Assembly: GCF_025210165.1 (NCBI RefSeq) | Contig: NZ_JAOASI010000067.1 | Location: 1 to 37,070, forward strand | Length of the DNA: 37,070 nt | Direction: 5' to 3' | Origin: Tepidibacter sp. | GTDB lineage: Bacteria; Bacillota; Clostridia; Peptostreptococcales; Peptostreptococcaceae | Shown here: positions 23,956 through 30,703 of the stretch, one piece after another | Numbering within the stretch: position 1 is the first letter of the stretch | Layout of the letters: the number at the start of each line of letters is the position of its first letter | Translations under genes and position numbers: made by a program | The notes under the pieces: model-generated | The model's input: the letters and a program-made list of their open reading frames with translations, nothing else | Database searches by the model: none | Told to the model about the DNA's origin: nothing

Positions 23956-23983
23956 ATCATAACACTTGTTATTTTTTTGTCGA
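23956..23983 (-). promoter_or_regulatory. Candidate distal sigma-A promoter for the Wood-Ljungdahl operon, with palindrome in its spacer
   Basis: Minus-strand TCGACA (23978-23983), a 16-base spacer and TATGAT (23956-23961) each match the consensus at 5 of 6 positions. The perfect palindrome ATAACACTTGTTAT (23960-23973 on the plus strand) overlaps the -10 and spacer, where an operator would be expected. Use of this start would give a leader of about 400 bases. Confidence 0.4.
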
Positions 23984-24022
23984 ATTTTTATGTATTATTT
24001 ATTTTTTCTCAGATATTATTAT

Positions 24023-24071
24023 AATCTTGTATATACATATTTTTAATTACAACTTATGTATATACAAGATT
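24023..24071 (-). terminator. Inverted repeat downstream of the phosphotransacylase gene
   Basis: AATCTTGTATATACATA (24023-24039) and TATGTATATACAAGATT (24055-24071) form a perfect 17-bp stem with a 15-base loop, starting 17 bases after the stop codon of the upstream gene. The following minus-strand sequence (ATAATAATATC) lacks a real U-tract. It is probably the transcription end of that gene but could also be a protein-binding site. Confidence 0.5.
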
Positions 24072-24088
24072 AATATATAATATGTATA

Positions 24089-24985
24089 TTATTTATTATT
24101 TGCAATTAAAGCTCCTATTGCTATTGAGTATAATTTCGATTCATGTGTATCAGCTCTTGATACTAGTACAACAGGTGATTTAGCTCCCATTATTATACCT
24201 GCAGATTTAGCATTTGCCATATAAGTTAAAGCTTTACCTATTCCATTTCCAACTTCTATTGTAGGAACCAGCATTATATCTGCATCTCCAGCTACCTCAC
24301 TCTTGAAGTTCTTTACTCTAGCAGCTTCTTTTGATATAGCTAAGTCAAATGCAAGAGGCCCCTCAACTATAACACCATCTTCATACTCCATCTTTGAAAG
24401 TTTATCAGCATCAACTGTTGCTATCATTTTTTCATTTACTTTTTCTTTTGCAGCAATACAAGCAGCTTTTACTGTATCAAGTTCTAGTGACTTTCCAACT
24501 TTTATAGCATTATTCATTATCTTATATTTTTGATCTGCATTTGGACTTATGTTCATTCCTCCATCAGTCATAATTAACAACTTATGGTAACTAGGAACTT
24601 CATATATCATTACATGACTTAAAAGACTTTGAGTTCTAAGTCCATATTCTTTATTCAAAACTTCCTTTAATAGTATAGATGTATCTATTAGACCCTTCAT
24701 AACAAAATCTGCTTTTTCGCTAGATACAAGCTTTACTGCTATTTCAGCACTTTCCTTTAAATCTTTAGCTTCTATTAGCTCTATTCCTTGTATATCTTCA
24801 TTTAACTCTGTAGCTATTTCTTTTATTTTTTGGATATCTCCAACTAGTATAGGATTTATAATTCCTTCTTTTCTAGCATCAAATACAGCTTTTAAAACCT
24901 CTTCATCCTGAGCTGCCGCAACTGCTAATTTCATTGTTTGTATGCTTTTAACCTTACTTATTACTTGATCTAATTTTTTTATCAT
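24089..24985 (-). CDS. ptb: Phosphate butyryl/acetyltransferase
   Basis: 298-residue member of the phosphate acetyl/butaryl transferase family. Seen: DFVMKGLIDTSILLKEVL, TDGGMNISPNADQK, EGPLAFDLAIS, LVPTIEVGNGIGKAL and the C-terminal SPVVLVSRADTHESKLYSIA. The DGGMNI..P and GPLAFD motifs point to Ptb rather than long Pta. It would interconvert acyl-CoA and acyl-phosphate, feeding an acyl kinase (not in the window) for ATP. Next to the acetyl-CoA-forming operon it might also use acetyl-CoA, but substrate choice is not readable from sequence. RBS GGGAGG; own transcript is likely. Confidence 0.85.
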   Translation of the reverse strand: MIKKLDQVISKVKSIQTMKLAVAAAQDEEVLKAVFDARKEGIINPILVGDIQKIKEIATELNEDIQGIELIEAKDLKESAEIAVKLVSSEKADFVMKGLIDTSILLKEVLNKEYGLRTQSLLSHVMIYEVPSYHKLLIMTDGGMNISPNADQKYKIMNNAIKVGKSLELDTVKAACIAAKEKVNEKMIATVDADKLSKMEYEDGVIVEGPLAFDLAISKEAARVKNFKSEVAGDADIMLVPTIEVGNGIGKALTYMANAKSAGIIMGAKSPVVLVSRADTHESKLYSIAIGALIANNK

Positions 24986-25067
24986 TGTATATTAATTCCT
25001 CCCTATAATGTCTTATTACTTACTTATATATTTCGATATTTCAGTCATTTTACCTCTTTTATCTCTG

Positions 25068-25116
25068 AAAAATAAAAAAGTCTTCTTTTTGAAGATCTTT
25101 CAATGTAGACTTTTTT
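25068..25116 (-). terminator. Terminator-like hairpin in the leader of the phosphotransacylase gene
   Basis: On the minus strand AAAAAAGTCT...AGACTTTTTT pair, with an inner CTTC...GAAG stem, followed by ATTTTTC. It lies about 80 bases before the ptb ATG and 70 bases after the terminator of the TPR gene. It could be a second terminator of the TPR transcript or an attenuator of ptb. Confidence 0.5.
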
Positions 25117-25181
25117 GAAACTCATAACGTAATTTATATTTATCCATAGATTAAAGAGGAATATAATTTCCTATTCGTTAT

Positions 25182-25220
25182 AAAAAAATACGAGAAGTAA
25201 TAATTACTTCTCGTATTTTT
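25182..25220 (-). terminator. Terminator of the TPR protein gene
   Basis: AATACGAGAAGTAAT and ATTACTTCTCGTATT form a perfect 15-bp stem with a one-base centre, followed on the minus strand by TTTTTTTATAACG. The stem includes the last codons and stop of the TPR gene, so terminator and coding sequence overlap. Confidence 0.8.
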
Positions 25221-26337
25221 TCAACTCATTAAGGCAAGCCATTGTAACTTCATCCTCAGGATTTAAAGTAAATGCTTTTTCTATATAGAATTTAGCTTCA
25301 TCTAAATTTCCAGTTTCAAGGTATGCCATTCCCAAGTTACACATAACCTCAGGGTCTTCTTTTATCTCTAAAGCTTTCTTAAACTCTTCTATTGATTTTT
25401 CTAAGTTTCCAGTAGCAGCATAACAAAGTCCTATCTCCACTATACTATCTATTTGTGTTGGATTTAGCATCAATATTTTTTCAAAATACTTTATAGCTTC
25501 ATTTATATCTCCTAATTGTCTATATGCAAGACCTATAAAGAATAATAAATTCCACCAGTCAGGATACTCTTCCTTTAATGGAAGTAACTTTTCAAGACCT
25601 TCTTCTGGATTTCCTTGCAGTACAAGATTATATCCTTCTTCATAATCTACCTTATCTTCAATCTTTTTTAATTCATTTTTTATTTCCATAACTGTATTTT
25701 CATCCAGTTCACATTTTAAAGCTCTATCCCAAGTAATCTTAGTTTTTATATATTGTTTTTGATTATAGTAATGGTATCCAAGATGATAATAAGCAAGACC
25801 AAAATTAGGGTCTATATCAACTATAGTTTCTAATTTGTCTAAAGCTTCAAGAAGAAAATCATTCATCAATTTTTCTTCTTTATTTTTTTCATGAATTTTA
25901 GCTATATCTTGGCATACTAGAGCATAATTATAAATACCATTTATATTGTCGTTATTTAAAGTTATAACAGACTTAAAGTAAATTAATGCATCCGTAAGTT
26001 CTTTTTCATTAGCTTTTTTAACTCCCATATAACCTATGTATTCTTCTATTCTCTCATCAAATGCATATAAAAACTTTTTGTATTCTTCATTATATCTAAA
26101 GCTTGAATCAATACCTATTATGTATATCATCCCATTAGCTAAAGACGATAATGTTATTGATTCTTCTGCACTTTTGTCCTTTATTCCTTTAACTAGTTCA
26201 TCATTAAGTATAGGAACATCTATTCCTTCTTTTGGAATAGTATATCCCTTAACAGGAATATTTGCATCCTCTTTTATACTTAAAAAAGCCAAGTTTTCAG
26301 TCTTAACTAATAAACGTTTTTCTATATTGAACTTCAT
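25204..26337 (-). CDS. Tetratricopeptide repeat (TPR) protein
   Basis: 377 residues. From about residue 110 there are tandem 34-residue TPR motifs: DALIYFKSVITLNNDNINGIYN, LDKLETIVDIDPNFGLAYYHLGYHY, NEAIKYFEKILMLNPTQIDSIVEIGLCYA, SIEEFKKALEIKEDPEVMCNLGMAYL and AKFYIEKAFTLNPEDEVTMACL. The first 105 residues have no repeat and are unrecognised. No signal peptide or membrane helix is seen, so it is a probable cytoplasmic scaffold. It starts 11 bases after the radical SAM gene and is surely cotranscribed with it. Binding partners are unknown. Confidence 0.85.
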   Translation of the reverse strand: MKFNIEKRLLVKTENLAFLSIKEDANIPVKGYTIPKEGIDVPILNDELVKGIKDKSAEESITLSSLANGMIYIIGIDSSFRYNEEYKKFLYAFDERIEEYIGYMGVKKANEKELTDALIYFKSVITLNNDNINGIYNYALVCQDIAKIHEKNKEEKLMNDFLLEALDKLETIVDIDPNFGLAYYHLGYHYYNQKQYIKTKITWDRALKCELDENTVMEIKNELKKIEDKVDYEEGYNLVLQGNPEEGLEKLLPLKEEYPDWWNLLFFIGLAYRQLGDINEAIKYFEKILMLNPTQIDSIVEIGLCYAATGNLEKSIEEFKKALEIKEDPEVMCNLGMAYLETGNLDEAKFYIEKAFTLNPEDEVTMACLNELKKYEK

Positions 26338-26348
26338 GTTATTACCTC

Positions 26349-28106
26349 CTAAATAACAACTTTATATGAATTACTTTTTTCAAACACTTTTTTATCTAAG
26401 TCATAAACAAACAATATAGTATTCATTTCTTTATCAAGCTTTTGATGTATATTTTCTTTAAGCTTTAATACACTGTAATTAAAAGGTTCAAAATGAACAT
26501 GTTTGATTATATTTTTAGCTGGAGTATTTTCAAACTTCGGAGTATACTTTTTAACATTTTCCTCATTTTTTAAGAATATATGACATCTATTTTTAAAATC
26601 ATCTATTTCTATCTTGTCAAACATATTAGGTGAAGATGATACTCTTCCAAGAGAAATATAATCGTATTTAAGTACATCCTTGAATATATCAATATCCTCC
26701 TTTATAAAATCAGTGTAAAAATCAAGTAATATCTTATATAACTGATTCTTTCCTTGTGATACTTTAAAGTGCCCTTTATCTTCCCAATAAAAAGATAAAT
26801 CTTCAAATAACTTAAAAGCATCATCACTATAATACTTCTTTATTATATAGTCCATAGAAAGCTTGAAATTATTTGAATTATAATAAATTTCAAGAACCTC
26901 CTCTATGTCCTTTATCTTTAATATTTCATCATACGTCATATATTTATTTCCTAATACTTCATAAGGAGTATAATCTTTAAATATATACTCATGCTTTTTA
27001 GAATTTTTTCTAATACCCGATCCCTTTAGCATTTTCAAAAATCCAAGCTGCAACTGCTCTATATCTAGATTGAATACAGTATTAAATGAATTTCTAAAAC
27101 TCTCATAATCCTCATACGGAAGACCTGCAATTAAGTCTAAATGCTGATGTATATTTTTAAAACTTGAAACCTTATTCACAACATGAGATAATCTTTCAAA
27201 GTTTTGAGTTCTGCCTACCTCTTTTAAAGTTTTTTCATTTGTAGATTGAACCCCTATTTCAAACTGAAAAAGTCCTGGACTACACTTTGATAAAAACTCT
27301 AACATATCATCATCTATCAAATGAGCTGTTACTTCAAAATGAAAGTTAGTAAAGCCATTATCATTTTCCATAATAAATCTCATTATATCAAGTGCATATT
27401 CTTTTTTTGCATTAAAAGTCCTATCAACAAACTTAACTTGCTTAACACTTGCATCTATCAAGTTTTTAAGCTCCATTTTCACTCTATCTATATCAAAGAA
27501 TCTAAGGCCTTTTATAGTAGATGATAAGCAGTATTGACAGTTAAAAGGACATCCTCTTGATGTTTCATAATACACAATTCTATTTTCATATTCTTTTTTG
27601 TCTATGTTTTCATAAGGACTAGGTATTATGTTAAGATCCTGTATTAACTCTCTTGGTTTATTAACCATTACAGCTTCATCTTCTCTATAAACAAGACCAT
27701 CTACATTATCAATATCTTTTTTTCCTAAAGAATACTCTATAAATTCTCTAAAAGTCAACTCTCCTTCTCCATAGATTATATAGTCTATGCATTTATGCTC
27801 CCTCATAAATTCTTCAAAATCATAAGAAACTTCTGGTCCACCAAGTAATATTTTAATATGAGGGCTTACTTTTTTTAAGTTTTTACAAATTTTTATAGTA
27901 TCATCTACATTCCATATATATGTAGAAAATACTACTATATCAGATTTTTGCTTATAAATTTCTTTTAATATATAATCTACACTATTGTTTATAGTGTACT
28001 CAGCAACAGTAATATCAGCTAAATCCTTACAAAAACTATTTAGATATCTAATAGCTAAATTTGTATGAATAAATTTTGAATTAAGAGTAGTTAAAAGTAT
28101 TTTCAT
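26349..28106 (-). CDS. B12-binding-domain radical SAM protein (DUF4080 type)
   Basis: 585 residues. The N-terminal 1-140 has the B12-binding Rossmann fold (LLTTLNSKFIHTNLAIRYL ... VVFSTYIWN ... ILLGGPEVSYDF). The radical SAM domain follows, with the cluster motif CPFNCQYC (CX3CX2C) near residue 185 and FEIGVQSTNEKTLKEVGR. The C-terminal third resembles the DUF4080 extension. Such enzymes carry a [4Fe-4S] cluster and usually cobalamin, and perform methylations or rearrangements; the substrate of this subgroup is unknown. The family usually lacks the DxHxxG cobalamin motif, and I do not see it here. It heads an operon with the TPR gene. Confidence 0.88.
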   Translation of the reverse strand: MKILLTTLNSKFIHTNLAIRYLNSFCKDLADITVAEYTINNSVDYILKEIYKQKSDIVVFSTYIWNVDDTIKICKNLKKVSPHIKILLGGPEVSYDFEEFMREHKCIDYIIYGEGELTFREFIEYSLGKKDIDNVDGLVYREDEAVMVNKPRELIQDLNIIPSPYENIDKKEYENRIVYYETSRGCPFNCQYCLSSTIKGLRFFDIDRVKMELKNLIDASVKQVKFVDRTFNAKKEYALDIMRFIMENDNGFTNFHFEVTAHLIDDDMLEFLSKCSPGLFQFEIGVQSTNEKTLKEVGRTQNFERLSHVVNKVSSFKNIHQHLDLIAGLPYEDYESFRNSFNTVFNLDIEQLQLGFLKMLKGSGIRKNSKKHEYIFKDYTPYEVLGNKYMTYDEILKIKDIEEVLEIYYNSNNFKLSMDYIIKKYYSDDAFKLFEDLSFYWEDKGHFKVSQGKNQLYKILLDFYTDFIKEDIDIFKDVLKYDYISLGRVSSSPNMFDKIEIDDFKNRCHIFLKNEENVKKYTPKFENTPAKNIIKHVHFEPFNYSVLKLKENIHQKLDKEMNTILFVYDLDKKVFEKSNSYKVVI

Positions 28107-28222
28107 TATAATCCGCCCTTTCCTAATGATGCATCATTATATATTATCATAAAAGAAAAAATTCGTCTATTCACTAGTACGATGACTCATTTTGTTAAAT
28201 AAAGTAAATACATCATTTATGT

Positions 28223-28251
28223 TTGAAATTTATTATCATCTGATTTAAAAT
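28223..28251 (+). promoter_or_regulatory. Sigma-A promoter of the phospholipase C-like gene
   Basis: TTGAAA (28223-28228), a 17-base spacer and TAAAAT (28246-28251), each 5 of 6 to consensus, lie 35 bases before the start codon in the divergent gap with the radical SAM gene. Confidence 0.6.
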
Positions 28252-28285
28252 AGAATTAAGAGACAATTGAAAGAAGGTGTTACTT

Positions 28286-28870
28286 TTGTTAGTTCAAAGT
28301 CACAATATTATAGCAAATCATATACATTACAATATAAAAAACAACTTAAATATAGATTTAAATCGCAAACTACTAGCATATGGAGCTATGAAACCAGACA
28401 TAGCTCCTAGACTTGCTGTGAAAAAACACTATAAAGATCAAAGTTTTGATTTTGTTTTAAATGAAATATTAAAATTGATAGACAATGGTCTTAGAGAAAA
28501 TCCTATATCTATAAATAGATTTTCTACAAATCTTGGAGTTATAAGTCATTTTCTATCTGATTTTTTTTGCCTTCCACATCACAATAGAGAATATTATCAT
28601 GACAAGCTATTTGAGCATTTAAAATATGAAAAAGACCTACATAAACACTTTGTAAGTTTTGAGGGTCTTAATAATGTCAAATCTCCATATATAGAAAAAA
28701 TAGATAAGGAAAATATAAAAAACCTTATAGAAGAGCTTCACTATGACTATACTCAAAATAAAATGGGATTTCAAAACGACGTTACAAGTTCTATAAATAT
28801 ATCAAGTGCAGTTGGTATGATAATTGTTGAGAATTCATTAATAGAATCATTCAATAAAGTTACAGTTTAA
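28286..28870 (+). CDS. Zinc-dependent phospholipase C-like protein
   Basis: About 194 residues, related to the zinc-dependent phospholipase C / S1-P1 nuclease fold. Histidine- and aspartate-rich metal-ligand candidates are visible: HNIIANHIHYN at the N-terminus, AYGAMKPDIAP, NLGVISHFLSDFFCLPHH and EELHYDYTQ. I prefer the TTG at 28286, because AAGG lies 8 bases upstream; a GTG at 28277 would overlap that site. No convincing secretion signal is seen, unlike alpha-toxin, and the C-terminal PLAT/C2 lipid-binding domain of true toxins is absent. It is therefore probably an intracellular family member common in Clostridia, of unknown substrate. Confidence 0.75.
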   Translation: MLVQSHNIIANHIHYNIKNNLNIDLNRKLLAYGAMKPDIAPRLAVKKHYKDQSFDFVLNEILKLIDNGLRENPISINRFSTNLGVISHFLSDFFCLPHHNREYYHDKLFEHLKYEKDLHKHFVSFEGLNNVKSPYIEKIDKENIKNLIEELHYDYTQNKMGFQNDVTSSINISSAVGMIIVENSLIESFNKVTV

Positions 28871-28975
28871 ATATCATTATTCATCATTATTTTTGTACTT
28901 TTTGAAGGTTTTTAAACTATTTTATAGAAATTTAAGTAATAACATTACTTTTAGTTGTGAAAGGAGCTCGTTATT

Positions 28976-29170
28976 ATGGAGTCATTTGATAAAATATCTA
29001 TAGCTCAAATTTCAAAAAGAGATCTGCTTTTAATAGTTAAATCTTTAGAATATACATACGAAAATACTAAAATAGATGATTTTATTAATTTAAGAAATAA
29101 TATGATTAAAGAACTTTGCTTTTTAGCAGAAGCAAGTGAAGATGATTTTTTAAAATTTCTAGAAGCATAA
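28976..29170 (+). CDS. Small acidic protein of unknown function
   Basis: 64 residues (MESFDKISIAQISKRDLLLI...), predicted mostly helical, with an acidic C-terminus (AEASEDDFLKFLEA). RBS GGAG lies 10 bases upstream of the ATG. No family recognised. It is 105 bases downstream of the phospholipase-like gene on the same strand, with no clear terminator between them, so it may be cotranscribed. It is followed directly by a palindromic repeat. Confidence 0.6.
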   Translation: MESFDKISIAQISKRDLLLIVKSLEYTYENTKIDDFINLRNNMIKELCFLAEASEDDFLKFLEA

Positions 29171-29180
29171 AGAACTTATA

Positions 29181-29393
29181 TGTGGGTTATCAAAATATGT
29201 CTATGAAAATACCGCTCTTGCAACGATATTTTGAATAAAACTAAGCTTTTGTCTTATTATTAATCCTAAAATTTATGGACTCCCTACGGTCAAACACATA
29301 AATTTTTTAACGGATTATTAAACGCCAAAAACTAAGTTTTATTAATCAAAATATCTAAAAGCAATAGCTAACATTTTCATAGACATATTTTTA
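29181..29393. repeat. Roughly 200-bp imperfect palindromic repeat (MITE-like)
   Basis: The whole stretch folds on itself. The outer arms are TCAAAATATGTCTATGAAAAT (29190-29210), whose inverse ATTTTCATAGACATATTTT is at 29373-29391. Inner arms pair ATATTTTGAATAAAACTAAG with CTAAGTTTTATTAATCAAAATAT, and TAATCCTAAAATTTATG with CATAAATTTTTTAACGGATTA. The centre is near GACTCCCTACGGTC. It holds no ORF. A diverged copy of the left end is at 3223-3254, showing it is a dispersed element. The exact ends and any target duplication are not defined. Confidence 0.65.
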
Positions 29394-29439
29394 GTTCTAT
29401 TTCCTATTACCCAATAATATTTTTCCCCATTTAAATTCA

Positions 29440-29498
29440 AAAATGAAGTCTATTAAAATATTGCTTAAATAGCGATATTTCAATAGACTTCATTTTTT
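29440..29498. terminator. Bidirectional terminator between convergent small-protein and 311-residue genes
   Basis: AATGAAGTCTATT and AATAGACTTCATT form a perfect 13-bp outer stem, with an AAATAT/ATATTT inner stem. T-runs follow on both strands (TTTTTTAT on plus, TTTTTGAATTT on minus). Confidence 0.75.
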
Positions 29499-29517
29499 AT
29501 TTAACCACTAATTTAAA

Positions 29518-30453
29518 TTAATTATCCCTTTTAAATTTAAACTCATATTCTCCAGATTTTGATTTTACCTTTATATAAAGCATATCTTCTTTAATATTCT
29601 TATCTATAACCACTACATTATTCAATATAGGATTGTACACTGATTCTCCTACATTTAAATTTATAAATTCTCTTGGATGACTACTTTGAGTATACGATTT
29701 TTTGTTTATTTCATATTTTCTAAGTTTTATAATGTAATTACCTAGAGATTTAATAAAATCCAAATCCGATATATTTAAATCATCAACTTTAAACCCTAAA
29801 ATACCGAGTATAGAATTTTTAAGACTTAAAAGACTTTGATTATTCTCATTAAAATCTTTTATATAAACTTGATATAATACTCTAAAAAATCCATCTATTA
29901 TATTTTCTTCTTGCAGTTTTTCTATTTTTTCATCTATACACTTATCTATTTTTTGAATAAATTTTATTCTACTTCTCTCAAATTTTATAATATCTTTTTT
30001 ATCTATATTTTCATTAAGTGTAACTCCTATTATATGTTCTTTCATATTTTGAAGTAATTCATTAAAATCAATATTCTTATTCTCTATAAGAGTATGAATT
30101 AAAAAATTATAGGATATACCTACCATGATATATTCATAATCTCTTATATTTTCTTTATGTAATTTGCAGTAATAAAATATATTCTTTATAATTTCCCCCT
30201 GTGATTTTTCTAAATTTATATTGGAAAGTATTATAGGAAGTACATAAGTTATGTCATGTAGATAGTCGTCATTTTTGACACCATAATATTTATAAAATAC
30301 TAATTCTTCTCTTAATCTTTTATAGTCTACATATACAGTCTTTGTAGTTTTATCATCAATTAAACATTTCGTAACTATTTTTATAAAATCATATAAATAC
30401 TTTTTATTATTTATAAAAGAATATATATAAGAATTTTTAATTCTATTTTCCAT
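29518..30453 (-). CDS. Protein of unknown function, 311 residues
   Basis: I do not recognise this protein. It is rich in Ile, Lys, Asn and Tyr and predicted mostly alpha-helical for residues 1-250, with no signal peptide or transmembrane helix. The last 50 residues (INLNVGESVYNPILNNVVVIDKN...YIKVKSKSGEYEFKFK) look like a small beta-barrel, similar in pattern to the Tudor-like tail of PcrA-type proteins. RBS GGGAGG is 6 bases before the ATG. It stands alone between a terminator-like element and a convergent terminator. Probably a lineage-specific gene; no function is proposed. Confidence 0.7.
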   Translation of the reverse strand: MENRIKNSYIYSFINNKKYLYDFIKIVTKCLIDDKTTKTVYVDYKRLREELVFYKYYGVKNDDYLHDITYVLPIILSNINLEKSQGEIIKNIFYYCKLHKENIRDYEYIMVGISYNFLIHTLIENKNIDFNELLQNMKEHIIGVTLNENIDKKDIIKFERSRIKFIQKIDKCIDEKIEKLQEENIIDGFFRVLYQVYIKDFNENNQSLLSLKNSILGILGFKVDDLNISDLDFIKSLGNYIIKLRKYEINKKSYTQSSHPREFINLNVGESVYNPILNNVVVIDKNIKEDMLYIKVKSKSGEYEFKFKRDN

Positions 30454-30565
30454 ATAAACCTCCCAAATTTTAATTAAGTCTTTATTGTATTAATAGTTTT
30501 CCCAAATCCACCAAAAAATTCACTACATGCTAATGCATTACTACATACCAATGATTTTCTTACAG

Positions 30566-30640
30566 AAAAAAATAGCAGCCGCTAAGCTGCTATATAGGGG
30601 GGCAGTAGCATTGGTCTTAGTCACCGTGCCACTATTCTAT
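30566..30640 (-). ncRNA. GC-rich structured element with intrinsic terminator (argS 3' end or small RNA)
   Basis: On the minus strand the stem TAGCAGC-ttagcg-GCTGCTA (30573-30592) is followed by TTTTTTT, a good terminator. Just upstream, a second hairpin pairs GGCACGGT with ACC...TGCC (30601-30630), preceded by a CCCCCC run. The block is much more GC-rich than its surroundings, which suggests selection on RNA structure. At minimum it terminates argS, whose stop is 64 bases upstream. The two-hairpin layout also resembles the shared terminator end of type I toxin-antitoxin loci, but I see no toxin gene. Confidence 0.4.
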
Positions 30641-30703
30641 ATTTTTTATATATTTATTATATAATAATATATTTTTAGATGTAAAGCTTTATTTTTCGAC
30701 AAA

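Noticed and set aside
29171-29517. CRISPR array or attachment site
   Set aside because: The repeated segments are inverted, not direct, and there are no regular spacers or integrase gene; it fits a palindromic repeat element.
30525-30665. A plus-strand reading of about 45 hydrophobic residues (…KKIAAAKLLYRGAVALVLVTVPLFYIFYIF) that looks like a small membrane toxin
   Set aside because: No ribosome binding site precedes any of its ATG codons, and the frame runs straight through a terminator hairpin and a second structured stem, so the apparent coding is better explained by the RNA element.
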